From Paraburkholderia fungorum (lineage in GTDB: Bacteria; Pseudomonadota; Gammaproteobacteria; Burkholderiales; Burkholderiaceae): a stretch of DNA of 64,000 nt. Location: the NCBI RefSeq assembly GCF_900099835.1, contig NZ_FNKP01000001.1:248001-312000 (forward strand), read 5' to 3'. The position numbers were made by a program, and so were the translations under genes. Numbering within the stretch: the stretch's first letter is position 1; the number at the start of each line of letters is the position of its first letter. The notes below the pieces were generated by a model. That model ran no database searches and was not told the origin of the DNA. It saw nothing but the letters and a program-made list of their open reading frames with translations. This document shows positions 17,692 through 27,620 of the stretch, piece after piece.

Positions 17692-17875
17692 GGCGTCCCC
17701 TGAGTCAGGTCGGCCGGGAATGTGTCACATACCCGGCCGTTTTTTGAATCGAATAAGTTGAATCTTGCTGGTCAAACTTCAGGCAACGAAGCGCTTCAAA
17801 GCTGCTTTAAAGCCACGGCTTTAAGCCACTGCTAAGCCACTGCTTTAAGCCCCGTTAACCGCCGCTGACGGCCGC

Positions 17876-19081
17876 CTACTCTTCGCGCCGTTCGGCCACC
17901 ACCGCGAGGCTGCGGTAAACGAGCCACGGCCCGAGAATCTGCAGCACGAAAATCGAACACATGACGATGGCGCGCAGTTGCGGATCGAAATTCGGATACA
18001 GGTTGTAAGTGTCGTCCACCAGCAGATACGCGAGCGCCGACATCGGCGACAACGACAAACCGAGCGCGACCCCCTGCTTCCAGTTCAATCCGCTCGGTTT
18101 GGCAAATGCCAGCACGCCGACGAGTTTCGCCACCAGCCGAGCAACGATCAGACCCAGCGCCGCGACACCGCCAAGCGCGATGTCTTTCCATTCGAACGAA
18201 GTCAGCGTGAGCACAAACAGAATCACGGTCAGCAGCCAGCCGGCCGTGCCGAAATGCTGCGGCCACAACTGCGGACGCGCCTCATGATTTTTCACGATGA
18301 TGCCGGCAGCGAGTAGCGCCAGAATGGTCGACAGCTTGAACAGATGCGCGACCGCAATCGCCAGCAACACGAGACCGAACAGTGCAACGAACGAATGCTC
18401 GTCCTGCATGTTCAGGCGTCGATAGAAAAACGTGCAGGTGCGCGCCAGCAGATACGCAAGCACGAGCGAGCCGGCCAGCAGATAAAGCGGCTGCAGGATA
18501 GTTGCGAAAACGTTGCCGTAAACCTCCTGATGCAGCCAGCTCGACACGAGCTTTTCGATCACCACCGCATACATGCTGTTCAGCGCGGTGAGCGTAAGTA
18601 AACGCTGCGTGACCTGCCCTTCCGCGCGCAACTCGGTTTTCAACTGGATCATCATCGCCGGCGACGTGGCCATGGCGATCGCGGCGAGCACGGTGGCCAC
18701 CATCAGCGGCACTTTCAGAAACAGCAAAACCGGAAGAACCAGCGCGAAGGTCAGCGTGGCTTCCGCGACACTAGAAAGAATCAGCCAGGGATTGCGGCGA
18801 ATCCAGCGCAAATCGAGCCGGCTACCCAATTCGAATAACAGTAAACCGAGCGCGACATCGAGCAGCGGCCGCGCTGCGCGCGCTGATTCCGCATCGATCA
18901 CGCCAAAACCCGCAGAGCCTGCTATCAGGCCAATCACTGCGTAGCCGGAGATGCGCGGTAAACGCCACGCGCGATAACAAAGTTCACCGCACAAACCGGC
19001 GGCCAGCAACGCGAGACCAGCCCAAAAAATGGCGTCGGGTGAAAGCGGCCAGGCTGGAAAAAATGAAAACGCCGAATTCAT
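17876..19081 (-). CDS. Cation/proton antiporter (Kef/CPA2-type membrane protein)
   Basis: 401 residues with about 12 hydrophobic segments. The start at 19081 is chosen because AAAGGAG lies 11 nt upstream; the open frame extends to 19252 without a membrane-like sequence. Typical features of the Na+/H+ or K+/H+ exchanger fold are ISGYAVIGLIAG, the acidic DVALGLLLFELGSRLDL, ATSPAMMIQLKTEL and the later LLAAGIIVKNHE. There is no TrkA-N regulatory domain at the C-terminus, unlike KefB/KefC. Ion specificity cannot be told. It is a single gene between two noncoding stretches. Confidence 0.88.
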   Translation of the reverse strand: MNSAFSFFPAWPLSPDAIFWAGLALLAAGLCGELCYRAWRLPRISGYAVIGLIAGSAGFGVIDAESARAARPLLDVALGLLLFELGSRLDLRWIRRNPWLILSSVAEATLTFALVLPVLLFLKVPLMVATVLAAIAMATSPAMMIQLKTELRAEGQVTQRLLTLTALNSMYAVVIEKLVSSWLHQEVYGNVFATILQPLYLLAGSLVLAYLLARTCTFFYRRLNMQDEHSFVALFGLVLLAIAVAHLFKLSTILALLAAGIIVKNHEARPQLWPQHFGTAGWLLTVILFVLTLTSFEWKDIALGGVAALGLIVARLVAKLVGVLAFAKPSGLNWKQGVALGLSLSPMSALAYLLVDDTYNLYPNFDPQLRAIVMCSIFVLQILGPWLVYRSLAVVAERREE

Positions 19082-19926
19082 CGTGATGGGTTCTCCTTTG
19101 CAGCAACGGCAGACGACACGAACAGCGTAAACACCGGCGAACGCGTAAACGCGAGACACGTTTACCGTCGCAATCGCTTCGCGTGGCCAGCGTTGCGGTT
19201 TTTCTATGATCGGATGATCTGAATGCGCTGCAGCAGCAAGAGCCCGGCACATTCATGAGTGCCGCCGTGATTACCGGCGAGGCACGGTGAAAGAACGCCG
19301 CCGACTTTGAATCAGATTCTGATTGTCCGGCACCGTTCCGTTAACTGCGTGTGCCGCTACAGGCAGGGCACGACGCGGAAAAGAACGGCGATTGTGCCAT
19401 AGCTTTTTCAGCCTCAACCGAAAACACACGAACATGCAGGCAAAACGGTAAAAACGTACGTTATCTTCACGACAAGAGGAAAAAGCGACTTTTTTACCGC
19501 TGATGCGAGCCAACGTAAACGTGAAAGATTGACTGTCCCGTGTGTGCTTTTCGGGACATCGACGCAGAAGTTTTGCGCCGTTTTGAAGGGACGGGCTATG
19601 CCGATGAGCGCGTCTCCAGCCTCGGCTTTGCTGTTTACAGGTTTACTGTATGTATACGTAGTAACAGTTAACAAGGTGCCTCGGTTTCTGTGGATAACTC
19701 CTGTTTACCGAAATGAATCAGCGGTTTGCCGACGGCATAACCGCATGCACAGCATGTGAGGGACCGGCGCGTATACGAGGGTAACTTTTGGCGGTTTTTG
19801 GCAGCGGCCGAGTTACCCCGTTTACGTCCACAACGGTTCCACACGACTTGCGCAGGTTAACTGCGCGGTTATCCACATGTTTCAGTGGATAACTTTTTCG
19901 CTCCGTGCGCTCGTTAACATCGGCGG
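19082..19926. other. Noncoding region dense in GTTWAC hexamers with DnaA-box-like sites
   Basis: 845 nt without a recognisable gene. GTTTAC or GTAAAC occurs at 19127, 19145, 19160, 19515, 19633, 19641, 19703 and 19820. GTTAAC occurs at 19340, 19667, 19856, 19913 and 19926, the last overlapping the mnmC stop codon. Exact DnaA-box matches lie at 19689-19697 (reverse) and 19869-19877 (forward), with a one-mismatch copy at 19884-19892. It must also contain the antiporter-gene promoter. No replication initiator or partition gene adjoins. Confidence 0.55.
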
Positions 19927-21894
19927 TTAACTCACCGTTCCCTGCCGCAAGGCGCGCAAGAGGAAACGTGCCGGATCGATGTCTTCTGCGAGATCGCGTT
20001 CCAGCGGCCACGGCTCGCCTTCGATCTGCGACGCAATCAGTTCCGCGCCGAGTGCCGACCAGACCAGTCCGCGAGAGCCGTATGCGAAGGCGCCGTATAC
20101 GCCATCCATGCGCGGTAGATCGAGCGGCCAGGCGCCGCGTAAACGCTGCGCGTCTTCGGCCGCCTGAGCTTCGTCGGCGAGTTGGCCGATCATCGGCATG
20201 CGGTCGCTCGTCACGCAGCGAAATGCGACGCGGCCGGCCAGAGACGCCGTCTGCGCATCGTCGATCGCGCCTTCGAATGCCGGCAGCATTTGCGCGACCC
20301 GCTCCAGGTTTTCCCGATGACCGTCCGCGCGCAACGATGTTTCGGGATCGTCGAGTTCGTAGGTCGCGCCGGTTAACGTGACGCCGTCGGCAAGCGGCAC
20401 CGCATAACCTTCGCCGATCACCGGTAGCGCGAGCGGGGGCACCGTCTGCGGCGGCAGTAAGCTCAATTGGCCGCGGATACTGCGAGTCGGCGCATAGCGC
20501 AATCCGGCGATGCGCGCTGCATCGTGAGCGCTTGCGACGATAACCACCGACGCGCTGACGACCGCGTTACCGGCGGTGTCGAATACCGTCCATTGATCGC
20601 CGGATCGTTCGAGCCGCTCGACTTCTACGCCGAAGCGCCGCTCGAGATGATCGCCCGCTGCGGCCAGTTGAGCCGCGCAGAGCGACGCCGGGTCGATCCA
20701 GCCACCGTGCGGAAACAGCCATCCGCCGCGCGTGAGCGGTGTGCCCGCGAGCCGTTCAGCGTCCCCGGCCGAAACGGGCGTCACATAGTCAGGCGGATAA
20801 CCGAACGCGGCGATCGCCTCGCTGATCGCGCGGGCTTCGTCGTCGTCCGCGGCGATCTGCAACAGGCCGGGGCCGCCTCGCAACAAACGATGACCCGCGC
20901 GTTCCAGTTCGGCCCAGCGCCTGAGCGCGTACAGAAAGCCCGCGCGGGTGACGCGTGACGCAACGCTGTCGTCGCGGGAAATCATGGGATGGAACACGCC
21001 GGCGGGATTGCCTGACGCATCCTGCGCGACCGACGCATGCCGTTCCAGCGACGTCACCCGCCAGCCGCGCGCCGCAAGCCGCTCGATCACCGCACAGCCC
21101 GCGAGTCCGGCGCCGATCACCACGGCATGCCGCTCCCGCACCTCTAGCGGCGCGGGCGGCTCATAGCGGCGCACCCGCCAACGCGGCGCAAAGTGGCCAA
21201 CCAGCATCGCCCGCTTCCAGCCGAATCCGTCGACCTTGCGGTATTCGAAGCCGTTCTGGGTCAGCGCGCGTTTGATGTCGCCCGCGCTGCTGTAGGTGGC
21301 GATCGTCGCGCCCTCGCCCGCCAGCCTTGCGAGCGCCTTGAAGATGGCTGGCGTCCAGATTTCGGGATTTCTGGCGGGCGAAAAACCATCCAGATAGAAC
21401 GCGTCGGCGCGCAGCCGCAAGGCGGGCAGGCTCTCGGCCGCGTCGGCGAAAACGAGAGTGAGCACGACGCGCCCTTCGTCGAATTCGAGCCGGTGCGTGC
21501 CGGGAACGAGCATCGGCCAGGCGTTGGCGAGCGCGTCTGCCAGTTCGGCAATCGTGGGATCGGACAGCGTCGCGGCATAAACGCTGCGCAAGTCGTCGAG
21601 CGTAAAAGGATGCTTCTCCGTCGATACGAAATGCAGCCGCTCGCAGCGCAACGAATCGGCGCGCCAGGCGGCCCACGTCACCAGAAAGTTGATGCCCATG
21701 CCGAAGCCGGTTTCGAGCACGGTGAACGTGCGTCGGCCTTGCCACCGTTCGGGCAATGAATTGCCGCGCAGAAAAACGTAGTGAGCCTGGTCGAGACCGC
21801 CGACGGCACTGTGATAGATGTCGTTATAAAGCGGCGAAAAAGGCGTGCCGTTGTCGCGGAAAGCGAGGACGGCGGGGATCAGCGGATCGGTCAT
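19927..21894 (-). CDS. mnmC: Bifunctional tRNA mnm5s2U biosynthesis protein MnmC
   Basis: 655 residues with both domains. The N-terminal SAM-dependent methyltransferase (about 1-240) has VLETGFGMGINFLVTW and DAFYLDGFSPARNPEIW. The C-terminal FAD oxidase (about 260-650) has AVVIGAGLAGCAVIERLAAR and a final FAYGSRGLVWSALGAELIA. It converts cmnm5s2U to nm5s2U and then to mnm5s2U at the wobble base of Lys, Glu and Gln tRNAs. No good ribosome site is seen before 21894. The stop codon lies inside a GTTAAC hexamer. Confidence 0.95.
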   Translation of the reverse strand: MTDPLIPAVLAFRDNGTPFSPLYNDIYHSAVGGLDQAHYVFLRGNSLPERWQGRRTFTVLETGFGMGINFLVTWAAWRADSLRCERLHFVSTEKHPFTLDDLRSVYAATLSDPTIAELADALANAWPMLVPGTHRLEFDEGRVVLTLVFADAAESLPALRLRADAFYLDGFSPARNPEIWTPAIFKALARLAGEGATIATYSSAGDIKRALTQNGFEYRKVDGFGWKRAMLVGHFAPRWRVRRYEPPAPLEVRERHAVVIGAGLAGCAVIERLAARGWRVTSLERHASVAQDASGNPAGVFHPMISRDDSVASRVTRAGFLYALRRWAELERAGHRLLRGGPGLLQIAADDDEARAISEAIAAFGYPPDYVTPVSAGDAERLAGTPLTRGGWLFPHGGWIDPASLCAAQLAAAGDHLERRFGVEVERLERSGDQWTVFDTAGNAVVSASVVIVASAHDAARIAGLRYAPTRSIRGQLSLLPPQTVPPLALPVIGEGYAVPLADGVTLTGATYELDDPETSLRADGHRENLERVAQMLPAFEGAIDDAQTASLAGRVAFRCVTSDRMPMIGQLADEAQAAEDAQRLRGAWPLDLPRMDGVYGAFAYGSRGLVWSALGAELIASQIEGEPWPLERDLAEDIDPARFLLRALRQGTVS

Positions 21895-22231
21895 TCGCGT
21901 CGAAAAATGACGCTCGGGGAGAGCGGTCGAACGTTACCGCCAGCGCGCGCAGGTCGCCTGGCGGCGAAAAAGACGCGCGAGACGTTGGTAAAAACCAACG
22001 CCAAGCCCCGTCCCTACTGGGTTTCAGCCCTTGGTTGGGGTCGCAAAGGTCGACATATTGCAGTTTCCTTGCGATATCGCCGCCAGAACCGCTGAAATCT
22101 TCGAAACCCTTGTCCTGATTGGGTTTGCGCTGCGCTATCATAGCAAGCGCCGCGAGAGGAGCGGCAGCACGGCCGCCGGATCTGTCAAATTCCCGGCGCT
22201 CAGGTCGGAGGGGCTCCGAAGCCGTAGCTGC

Positions 22232-22259
22232 TCGACGGCGCGGCCCGCGCACGTATAAT
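22232..22259 (+). promoter_or_regulatory. Candidate sigma-70 promoter of the HU gene
   Basis: A perfect -10 (TATAAT, 22254-22259) with a partial -35 (TCGACG, 22232-22237) at 16-nt spacing, 48 nt before the HU start. It lies in a 413-nt intergenic gap (21895-22307) that otherwise shows nothing definite and must also hold the mnmC promoter. Confidence 0.6.
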
Positions 22260-22307
22260 CGGCGCGTTCGCGCTGTTCGTGTCAACCTAAACCAGAAAGG
22301 AACCTTA

Positions 22308-22586
22308 ATGAACAAACAGGAACTGATCGACGCCGTCGCAGGACAGACGGGCGCCAGCAAGGCTCAAACCGGTGAAACACTGGACACGTTGCTTGAAGTG
22401 ATCAAGAAGTCTGTTTCGAAGGGCGATGCAGTCCAGCTGATCGGCTTCGGTAGTTTCGGTTCGGGCAAGCGCGCGGCGCGTACGGGTCGTAATCCCAAGA
22501 CCGGCGAAACCATCAAGATCCCGGCTGCCAAGACCGTCAAGTTCACGGCAGGCAAGGCGTTCAAGGACGCAGTCAACAAGCGCTAA
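22308..22586 (+). CDS. DNA-binding protein HU
   Basis: 92 residues, the usual HU length. It starts [15 protein letters not shown] and carries the beta-arm signature [25 protein letters not shown] gives a strong ribosome site just upstream. It is a nucleoid protein that bends DNA without strong sequence preference. It is monocistronic, with its own promoter candidate and a rho-independent terminator. HU cannot be assigned to HupA or HupB from this alone. Confidence 0.96.
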   Translation: MNKQELIDAVAGQTGASKAQTGETLDTLLEVIKKSVSKGDAVQLIGFGSFGSGKRAARTGRNPKTGETIKIPAAKTVKFTAGKAFKDAVNKR

Positions 22587-22610
22587 GCAGATTACTGCCT
22601 GGCAGTTGAC

Positions 22611-22634
22611 ACCCGCCCACGGCGGGTTTTTTTT
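22611..22634 (+). terminator. Rho-independent terminator of the HU gene
   Basis: ACCCGCC, loop CAC, GGCGGGT, then eight T, starting 24 nt after the HU stop codon. Confidence 0.93.
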
Positions 22635-22664
22635 CGTCCGTACGTTTCGAATGACGTGAAGGTA

Positions 22665-22695
22665 AGAAGCCGCGACATGCATCATCGCGGCTTCT
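22665..22695 (-). terminator. Hairpin after the CobW-type gene
   Basis: An 11-bp perfect stem: AGAAGCCGCGA at 22665-22675 with TCGCGGCTTCT at 22685-22695, 7 nt beyond the stop codon of the reverse-strand GTPase gene. The T run is short, so it is a moderate terminator. Confidence 0.65.
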
Positions 22696-22702
22696 AATAT
22701 GC

Positions 22703-24049
22703 TTAATCGTGGCGATGCAGGATCTCGCCGTGACCATGACAGTTTTCGTCATGCTCGTGGTCGTGATTGCAGCCATGATGGTGGTGGTGATCGCCGTGAT
22801 CATGGTCATGATCGTCTTCGTCGAAATCCCACGTGGGGAACGGATCGGCGAATTGCTGCCAACCTTGCGGGCCGAGCGCATATTCGTCGTCGGTCAGCAG
22901 GCACGCGTCGAACTTCGCTGTCCACCCGGCCGGATCGATGCCGACGCCGATCATCACCAGTTCCTGGCGACGGTCGCCGATGCTCATATCGTCAGGATCG
23001 CCGTACCAGTCGGCGGCGATTTCGGCCAGCAGTTCGTCGTCGCCCTCCGGCCATTCGCTGCGATCCTGCGCGGCCCACCACATACCCGCCGGACCATGCC
23101 GGCAAGCGCCGCCCGCTTGCGACAGCGAGCCGCCAATATCGTTACGCGTCGCCAGCCAGAAAAAGCCCTTGCTGCGCAGCACGCCCTTCCATTCCTGATG
23201 CAGCAGCGCCCACAACCGTTCCGGATGAAACGGCCGGCGCGCGCGATAGATGAAATTGCCGATGCCAAATTCGTCCGCTTCGCTGTGATGCGAATGGCCG
23301 TGCTCATGTTCATGAGCCAGCGATGTCAGCCAGCCCGGCGCACTCGCCGCTTCATCGAAATCGAAACGACCCGTGTTCACGACTTCAGCGAGCGGCACGT
23401 TGCCGAAACGGGCAACCACCTGCACCGCACGCGGATTGATGCGCGCCAGAATGCGTTGCAGTTGCGTGAGTTCGTCGGCACTGACGAGGTCGGCCTTGTT
23501 CACCACCAGCACATCACAGAATTCGATCTGCTCGATCAGCAATTCGACGACCGTGCGGTCGTCTTCGTCGGTCGCGGCGATGCCACGTTCGGCGAGCGCG
23601 TCGGACGAACCGTAGTCGCGCAGGAAGTTGAACGCATCGACCACAGTCACCATCGTGTCGAGCCGCGCGACGTCGGACAACGACGCGCCGTCGTCGTCGA
23701 CGAAGCTGAAGGTTTCCGCGATTGGCATGGGTTCGGCCACGCCGGTCGACTCGATCAGAATCGCATCGAAACGCTTTTCGCTGGCAAGGCGTTTGACTTC
23801 CAGCAGCAGATCGTCGCGCAGCGTGCAGCAGATACAGCCATTCGACAACTCGACGAGTTGCTCTTCGACATGGGACAGCGCCGCGGAATCGCGCACGAGC
23901 GTGGCGTCGATATTGACAGCAGCCAGATCGTTGACGATCACGGCCACGCGCAAGCCCGCGCGATTCGCGAGGATGTGATTCAGGAGCGTGGTCTTGCCGG
24001 CGCCCAGAAAACCGGAGAGCACGGTGACGGGCAGTAGCGGCTGGTTCAT
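22703..24049 (-). CDS. CobW/COG0523-family GTPase, putative zinc metallochaperone
   Basis: 448 residues. The G-domain is at the N-terminus: Walker [16 protein letters not shown], the metal site GCICC at about residue 73, and the G4 motif VVNKADLV. A CobW C-terminal domain follows. The last 40 residues are extremely His/Asp-rich, with runs such as [13 protein letters not shown] and a Cys on each side. The family moves Zn, Co or Ni into client proteins with GTP, and such tails bind Zn or Ni. No Zur box or paralogue of a zinc enzyme is seen next to it. There is no clear ribosome site. Confidence 0.92.
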   Translation of the reverse strand: MNQPLLPVTVLSGFLGAGKTTLLNHILANRAGLRVAVIVNDLAAVNIDATLVRDSAALSHVEEQLVELSNGCICCTLRDDLLLEVKRLASEKRFDAILIESTGVAEPMPIAETFSFVDDDGASLSDVARLDTMVTVVDAFNFLRDYGSSDALAERGIAATDEDDRTVVELLIEQIEFCDVLVVNKADLVSADELTQLQRILARINPRAVQVVARFGNVPLAEVVNTGRFDFDEAASAPGWLTSLAHEHEHGHSHHSEADEFGIGNFIYRARRPFHPERLWALLHQEWKGVLRSKGFFWLATRNDIGGSLSQAGGACRHGPAGMWWAAQDRSEWPEGDDELLAEIAADWYGDPDDMSIGDRRQELVMIGVGIDPAGWTAKFDACLLTDDEYALGPQGWQQFADPFPTWDFDEDDHDHDHGDHHHHHGCNHDHEHDENCHGHGEILHRHD

Positions 24050-24307
24050 CGCAGTACGGAAAACAAGAAGATTGGAAGGCGTGCCGCGAGGCCGTCATGA
24101 CGTCGGCCTGGACGGCAGCACGAAGCCGCATTGTGCATCAAAACGGCAGACGGTCGCGTGACGCGCGAAGGTCAAAAACAGGAAGAAGGTATACTGCGGG
24201 GCTTGTGTGCGGCGCGATTATGCGGTAAGGAGGGTGCGAACCCGCTTATTGATCCCGGCGACTCCCCGTTGACATAGACCGACAGGCACTCCTGACGAAT
24301 CCTGTGT

Positions 24308-24754
24308 TCAGCGCGCGGCCGGCATCAGATTCCACTTACGCAGAATCGCGGCGATCTGTTGTGAATACTTGTCGCGCAAAGCCGGCGTTTCAGAGTGATA
24401 GGCACCCACGGCTTGCCAGGTGTTGCCGTACTTGTTCATCTGATGGCGAAGATGCCATGCCGCGATATAGACGTTCTTGCACGGCTCCATGAGCGTGCCC
24501 TGCGAGATCCCATATTGCGCGAGCACCGGCAGATGAATCGAGTTGATCTGCATGACGCCGTAGTCGATTGAACCGTTGGCATTCTTGTGTTGCGCGTCAG
24601 GCCGGTTGTGCGACTCCTGCCACGCAATTGCTCGCAGAATCAATGGGTTGACCTTCTGATACTTCGCCGCTTCGTCAAAACAATCCGCGTGCGCCGACCC
24701 TGCCGCTATTAGCAAGGCAAGTCCGGCAGTCACGGTGACAAAGGGTCGTTTCAT
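24308..24754 (-). CDS. Lytic transglycosylase, IagB/SLT-type
   Basis: 148 residues with a signal peptide (about 1-23, ending AHA). The SLT fold has the catalytic Glu in IAWQESHNRP, then GVMQINSIHL and AVGAYHSE. Small enzymes of this type cut peptidoglycan locally so that secretion or pilus machines can cross the wall. It lies divergent from gspD with about 510 nt between, so a role in assembling the type II secretion system is possible (inference). The 258-nt gap to the CobW gene on its other side shows no clear element. Confidence 0.9.
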   Translation of the reverse strand: MKRPFVTVTAGLALLIAAGSAHADCFDEAAKYQKVNPLILRAIAWQESHNRPDAQHKNANGSIDYGVMQINSIHLPVLAQYGISQGTLMEPCKNVYIAAWHLRHQMNKYGNTWQAVGAYHSETPALRDKYSQQIAAILRKWNLMPAAR

Positions 24755-25265
24755 CGGTCAAGACGACTAAGCAAATCGCAAGGGTAAGGGGTGGTAAGGT
24801 TTTTGTCCGGCCACATTTTAGCCGCCGGCAGACGTACGAGCTTGCTGGCCGGGCCTTCGTCGAACATCGGGGAAAACCCGCGTCGGCAAACCCTCAACCG
24901 GAACCCGAACCGCTCGTATGATACCGGCAGTCCGGTTTGCATCCAAGTTAGCTAACAGACATAAGCAGGCAGAAAACGGGCATCCCAGAATCGCCGTTTA
25001 TGCCGATCAGCTTTCAATTGATTAACAGACCAGCACTCGCGTACAAGAATCGCGTCCAGTCGTTCGTTTTGTGACAAATCCGACATGAAAAACTGTTACT
25101 GTTCATTTTTTTCGGACACCGGGTGGTCCCCACCCGAGGCGACTTCAGGCCGTGAGGCTGGCCCGCAGACCGGCAAGGCGGCGTCCAGCCTCCGTGTTCG
25201 CACTGCATGACCGTCGGCAGCACATGCTGTTGGCATCGACATCACATTCCATGAGAAGAAATAGT
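24755..25265. other. Divergent intergenic region between lytic transglycosylase and gspD
   Basis: 511 nt with no credible gene. It must contain promoters in both directions. I see a perfect 10-bp palindrome GTTAGCTAAC at 24947-24956 and an AT-rich tract around 25075-25115, but no convincing -35/-10 pair for gspD. Confidence 0.4.
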
Positions 25266-27620
25266 ATGGCTTTGCGTCGCGTTGCAACGGCGCTGCTGGT
25301 GGCTGGATTGATCACCGCGCAGACAGCACAGGCACAGGTGACACTCAACTTCGTGAACGCCGACATCGATCAGGTCGCGAGAGCAATCGGCGCCGCAACC
25401 GGTAAGACGATCATCGTCGACCCGCGTGTCAAAGGGCAGTTGAACCTCGTGTCCGAAAACGCGGTGCCTGAAGATCAGGCGCTGAAGACCTTGCAATCCG
25501 CATTGCGCATGCAGGGTTTCGCGCTGGTCCAGGACCACGGCGTACTGAAAGTCGTGCCTGAAGCCGACGCCAAGCTGCAAGGCGTGCCGACCTACGTCGG
25601 CAACGCGCCTGTCGCGCGCGGCGACCAGGTGGTCACGCAGGTGTTCGTGCTGAAGAACGAATCCGCGAACAATCTGCTGCCGGTGCTGCGTCCGCTGATC
25701 TCGCCGAACAATACCGTCGCGGCCTACCCCGCCAACAACACGATTGTCGTGACCGATTACGCCGACAACGTGCGCCGTATCGCGCAGATCATCGCGGGTG
25801 TCGATACGGCGGCGGGTCAATCGGTAGCGGTCGTGCCGCTGAAGAACGGCAACGCGCTCGACATCGCCGCGCAGCTGACCAAGATGCTCGACCCGGGCGC
25901 GATCGGCAGCACCGACGCAACGCTGAAGGTTTCCGTCACCGCCGATTCGCGCACCAATTCGCTGCTGATCCGCGCGTCGAACCCCGGCCGTCTCGCGTCG
26001 GCGAGACAGCTTGCGAAGGAACTCGACGCGCCGACCACGATGCCCGGCAACATGCACGTCGTGCCGCTGCGCAACGCCGACGCGACCAAGCTCGCGAAGA
26101 CCTTGCGCGGCATGCTCGGCAAGGGCGGCGACTCCGGTTCGTCGAGCGACTCCAGTTCGGCGAACTCGTTTAACGGCAGCGGTAGCGGCGGCTCGGGCGG
26201 CAGCAATTCGACCGGTACGTCGGGTACGCCGCCGTTGCCTTCGAGCAGCCTGGGCTCCAGCAGTAGCGGTTCGTCCGCTTCGCCGATGGGCGGCAGCGGC
26301 TCGGGCAACAACAGTAACGGCGGCCTGCTCGGTGGCGACAAGGACAAGGACGACAACCAGCCTGGCGGCATGATCCAGGCCGACGCCGCAACCAACTCGC
26401 TGATCATCACTGCGTCCGAGCCGGTGTATCGCAATCTGCGCGCCGTGATCGACCAGCTCGATGCGCGCCGCGCGCAGGTCTACATCGAAGCGCTGATTGT
26501 CGAACTGAACTCGAATACCAGCGGTAACCTCGGTATTCAGTGGCAGGTCGCGAACAACTCGATGTTTGCTGGCACCAATCTGACGACGGGTTCGAGCAAC
26601 AGCATTATCAATCTGACGGCTAACGCCGCGACCGGCGGTCTGGCTTCGTCGCTCACCAGTCTCCAGCAAGGCCTGAACGTTGGCTGGATCAAGAACATTT
26701 TCGGTGTGCAGGGTCTCGGCGCGCTGTTGCAGGCGCTGTCGACCAGCGCGGACGCCAACGTGCTGTCCACGCCTAACCTGATCACGCTCGACAACGAAGA
26801 AGCGAAGATCATTGTCGGGACGAACGTGCCGATCCAGACCGGTTCGTATTCGAACCTGACGAGCGGCACTACGAGCGCGGCGTTCAACACGTACGATCGC
26901 GTCGACGTCGGCCTGACGCTGCACGTGAAGCCGCAGATCACTGACGGCGGTATTCTCAAGCTGCAGCTGTACACCGAAGACTCGGCGATCGTGAACGGCA
27001 CGACCAACGCGACGACCAACCCCGCCGGTCCCGAATTCACCAAGCGCTCGATCCAGTCGACCGTGCTCGCCGACAACGGCGAAATCATCGTGCTGGGCGG
27101 CCTGATGCAGGACAACTATCAGGTCAGCAACAGCAAGGTGCCGCTGCTCGGCGATATCCCTTGGATCGGCCAGTTGTTCCGCTCCGAACAGAAAACGCGC
27201 GACAAGACCAACCTGATGGTGTTCCTGCGTCCGGTGATCATCAACGATCGCGATACGGCGCAGGCGGTGACGGCGAATCGTTACGACTACGTGCAGGGTG
27301 TGCAGGGCGCGTACAAGTCGGATAACTTCATCATGAAGGACAAGGACGATCCGGTCATGCCGCCGATGCCGATCGGCCCGAGCCAGGGCGGCTCCGCTGC
27401 GATGAACCTGTTCGATCTGAACGCGATGCGCCGTCAGCAGGCTACCGGTGCTCCGGCGCCTGTCGCACCGGCTCCGGCCACGGTGTCGCCGGCACCGACC
27501 ACGGTTCCGTCGACGGTCACGCCGGCGCCTGCCATTGTGCCGAACCCGGCGATCGTGCCGAATCCGGCCGTGATGCCCGCACCCGCTAACGGCACGCAGT
27601 CGCAAGGAGTAACGCAGTGA
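25266..27620 (+). CDS. gspD: Type II secretion outer-membrane secretin GspD
   Basis: 784 residues. Signal peptide 1-23 (ending AQA), N0 domain about 24-100, N1-N3 to about 440, and the secretin barrel about 440-690 with LLGDIPWIGQLFRS. Two low-complexity parts stand out: a Ser/Gly-rich stretch at about 289-358 inside the N3 region, and a Pro/Ala/Val-rich tail from about 725 to the end. It forms the multimeric outer-membrane channel of the secretion system. The start at 25266 is preceded by AGAAG; the frame is open from 25152. The stop overlaps the gspE start by 4 nt. No pilotin gene is adjacent. Confidence 0.96.
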   Translation: MALRRVATALLVAGLITAQTAQAQVTLNFVNADIDQVARAIGAATGKTIIVDPRVKGQLNLVSENAVPEDQALKTLQSALRMQGFALVQDHGVLKVVPEADAKLQGVPTYVGNAPVARGDQVVTQVFVLKNESANNLLPVLRPLISPNNTVAAYPANNTIVVTDYADNVRRIAQIIAGVDTAAGQSVAVVPLKNGNALDIAAQLTKMLDPGAIGSTDATLKVSVTADSRTNSLLIRASNPGRLASARQLAKELDAPTTMPGNMHVVPLRNADATKLAKTLRGMLGKGGDSGSSSDSSSANSFNGSGSGGSGGSNSTGTSGTPPLPSSSLGSSSSGSSASPMGGSGSGNNSNGGLLGGDKDKDDNQPGGMIQADAATNSLIITASEPVYRNLRAVIDQLDARRAQVYIEALIVELNSNTSGNLGIQWQVANNSMFAGTNLTTGSSNSIINLTANAATGGLASSLTSLQQGLNVGWIKNIFGVQGLGALLQALSTSADANVLSTPNLITLDNEEAKIIVGTNVPIQTGSYSNLTSGTTSAAFNTYDRVDVGLTLHVKPQITDGGILKLQLYTEDSAIVNGTTNATTNPAGPEFTKRSIQSTVLADNGEIIVLGGLMQDNYQVSNSKVPLLGDIPWIGQLFRSEQKTRDKTNLMVFLRPVIINDRDTAQAVTANRYDYVQGVQGAYKSDNFIMKDKDDPVMPPMPIGPSQGGSAAMNLFDLNAMRRQQATGAPAPVAPAPATVSPAPTTVPSTVTPAPAIVPNPAIVPNPAVMPAPANGTQSQGVTQ

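Noticed and set aside
16041..19931. Replication origin suggested by DnaA boxes
   Set aside because: No dnaA, dnaN, rpmH, parAB or rep gene is near, boxes are spread over two gaps, and a further exact box at about 59947 lies inside wspR, so single matches occur by chance.
24190..24307. Possible riboswitch or structured RNA between the CobW and transglycosylase genes
   Set aside because: A TATACT and GGGG/CCCC blocks are present, but I could not fit any known riboswitch, tRNA, 6S or SRP consensus and there is no terminator.
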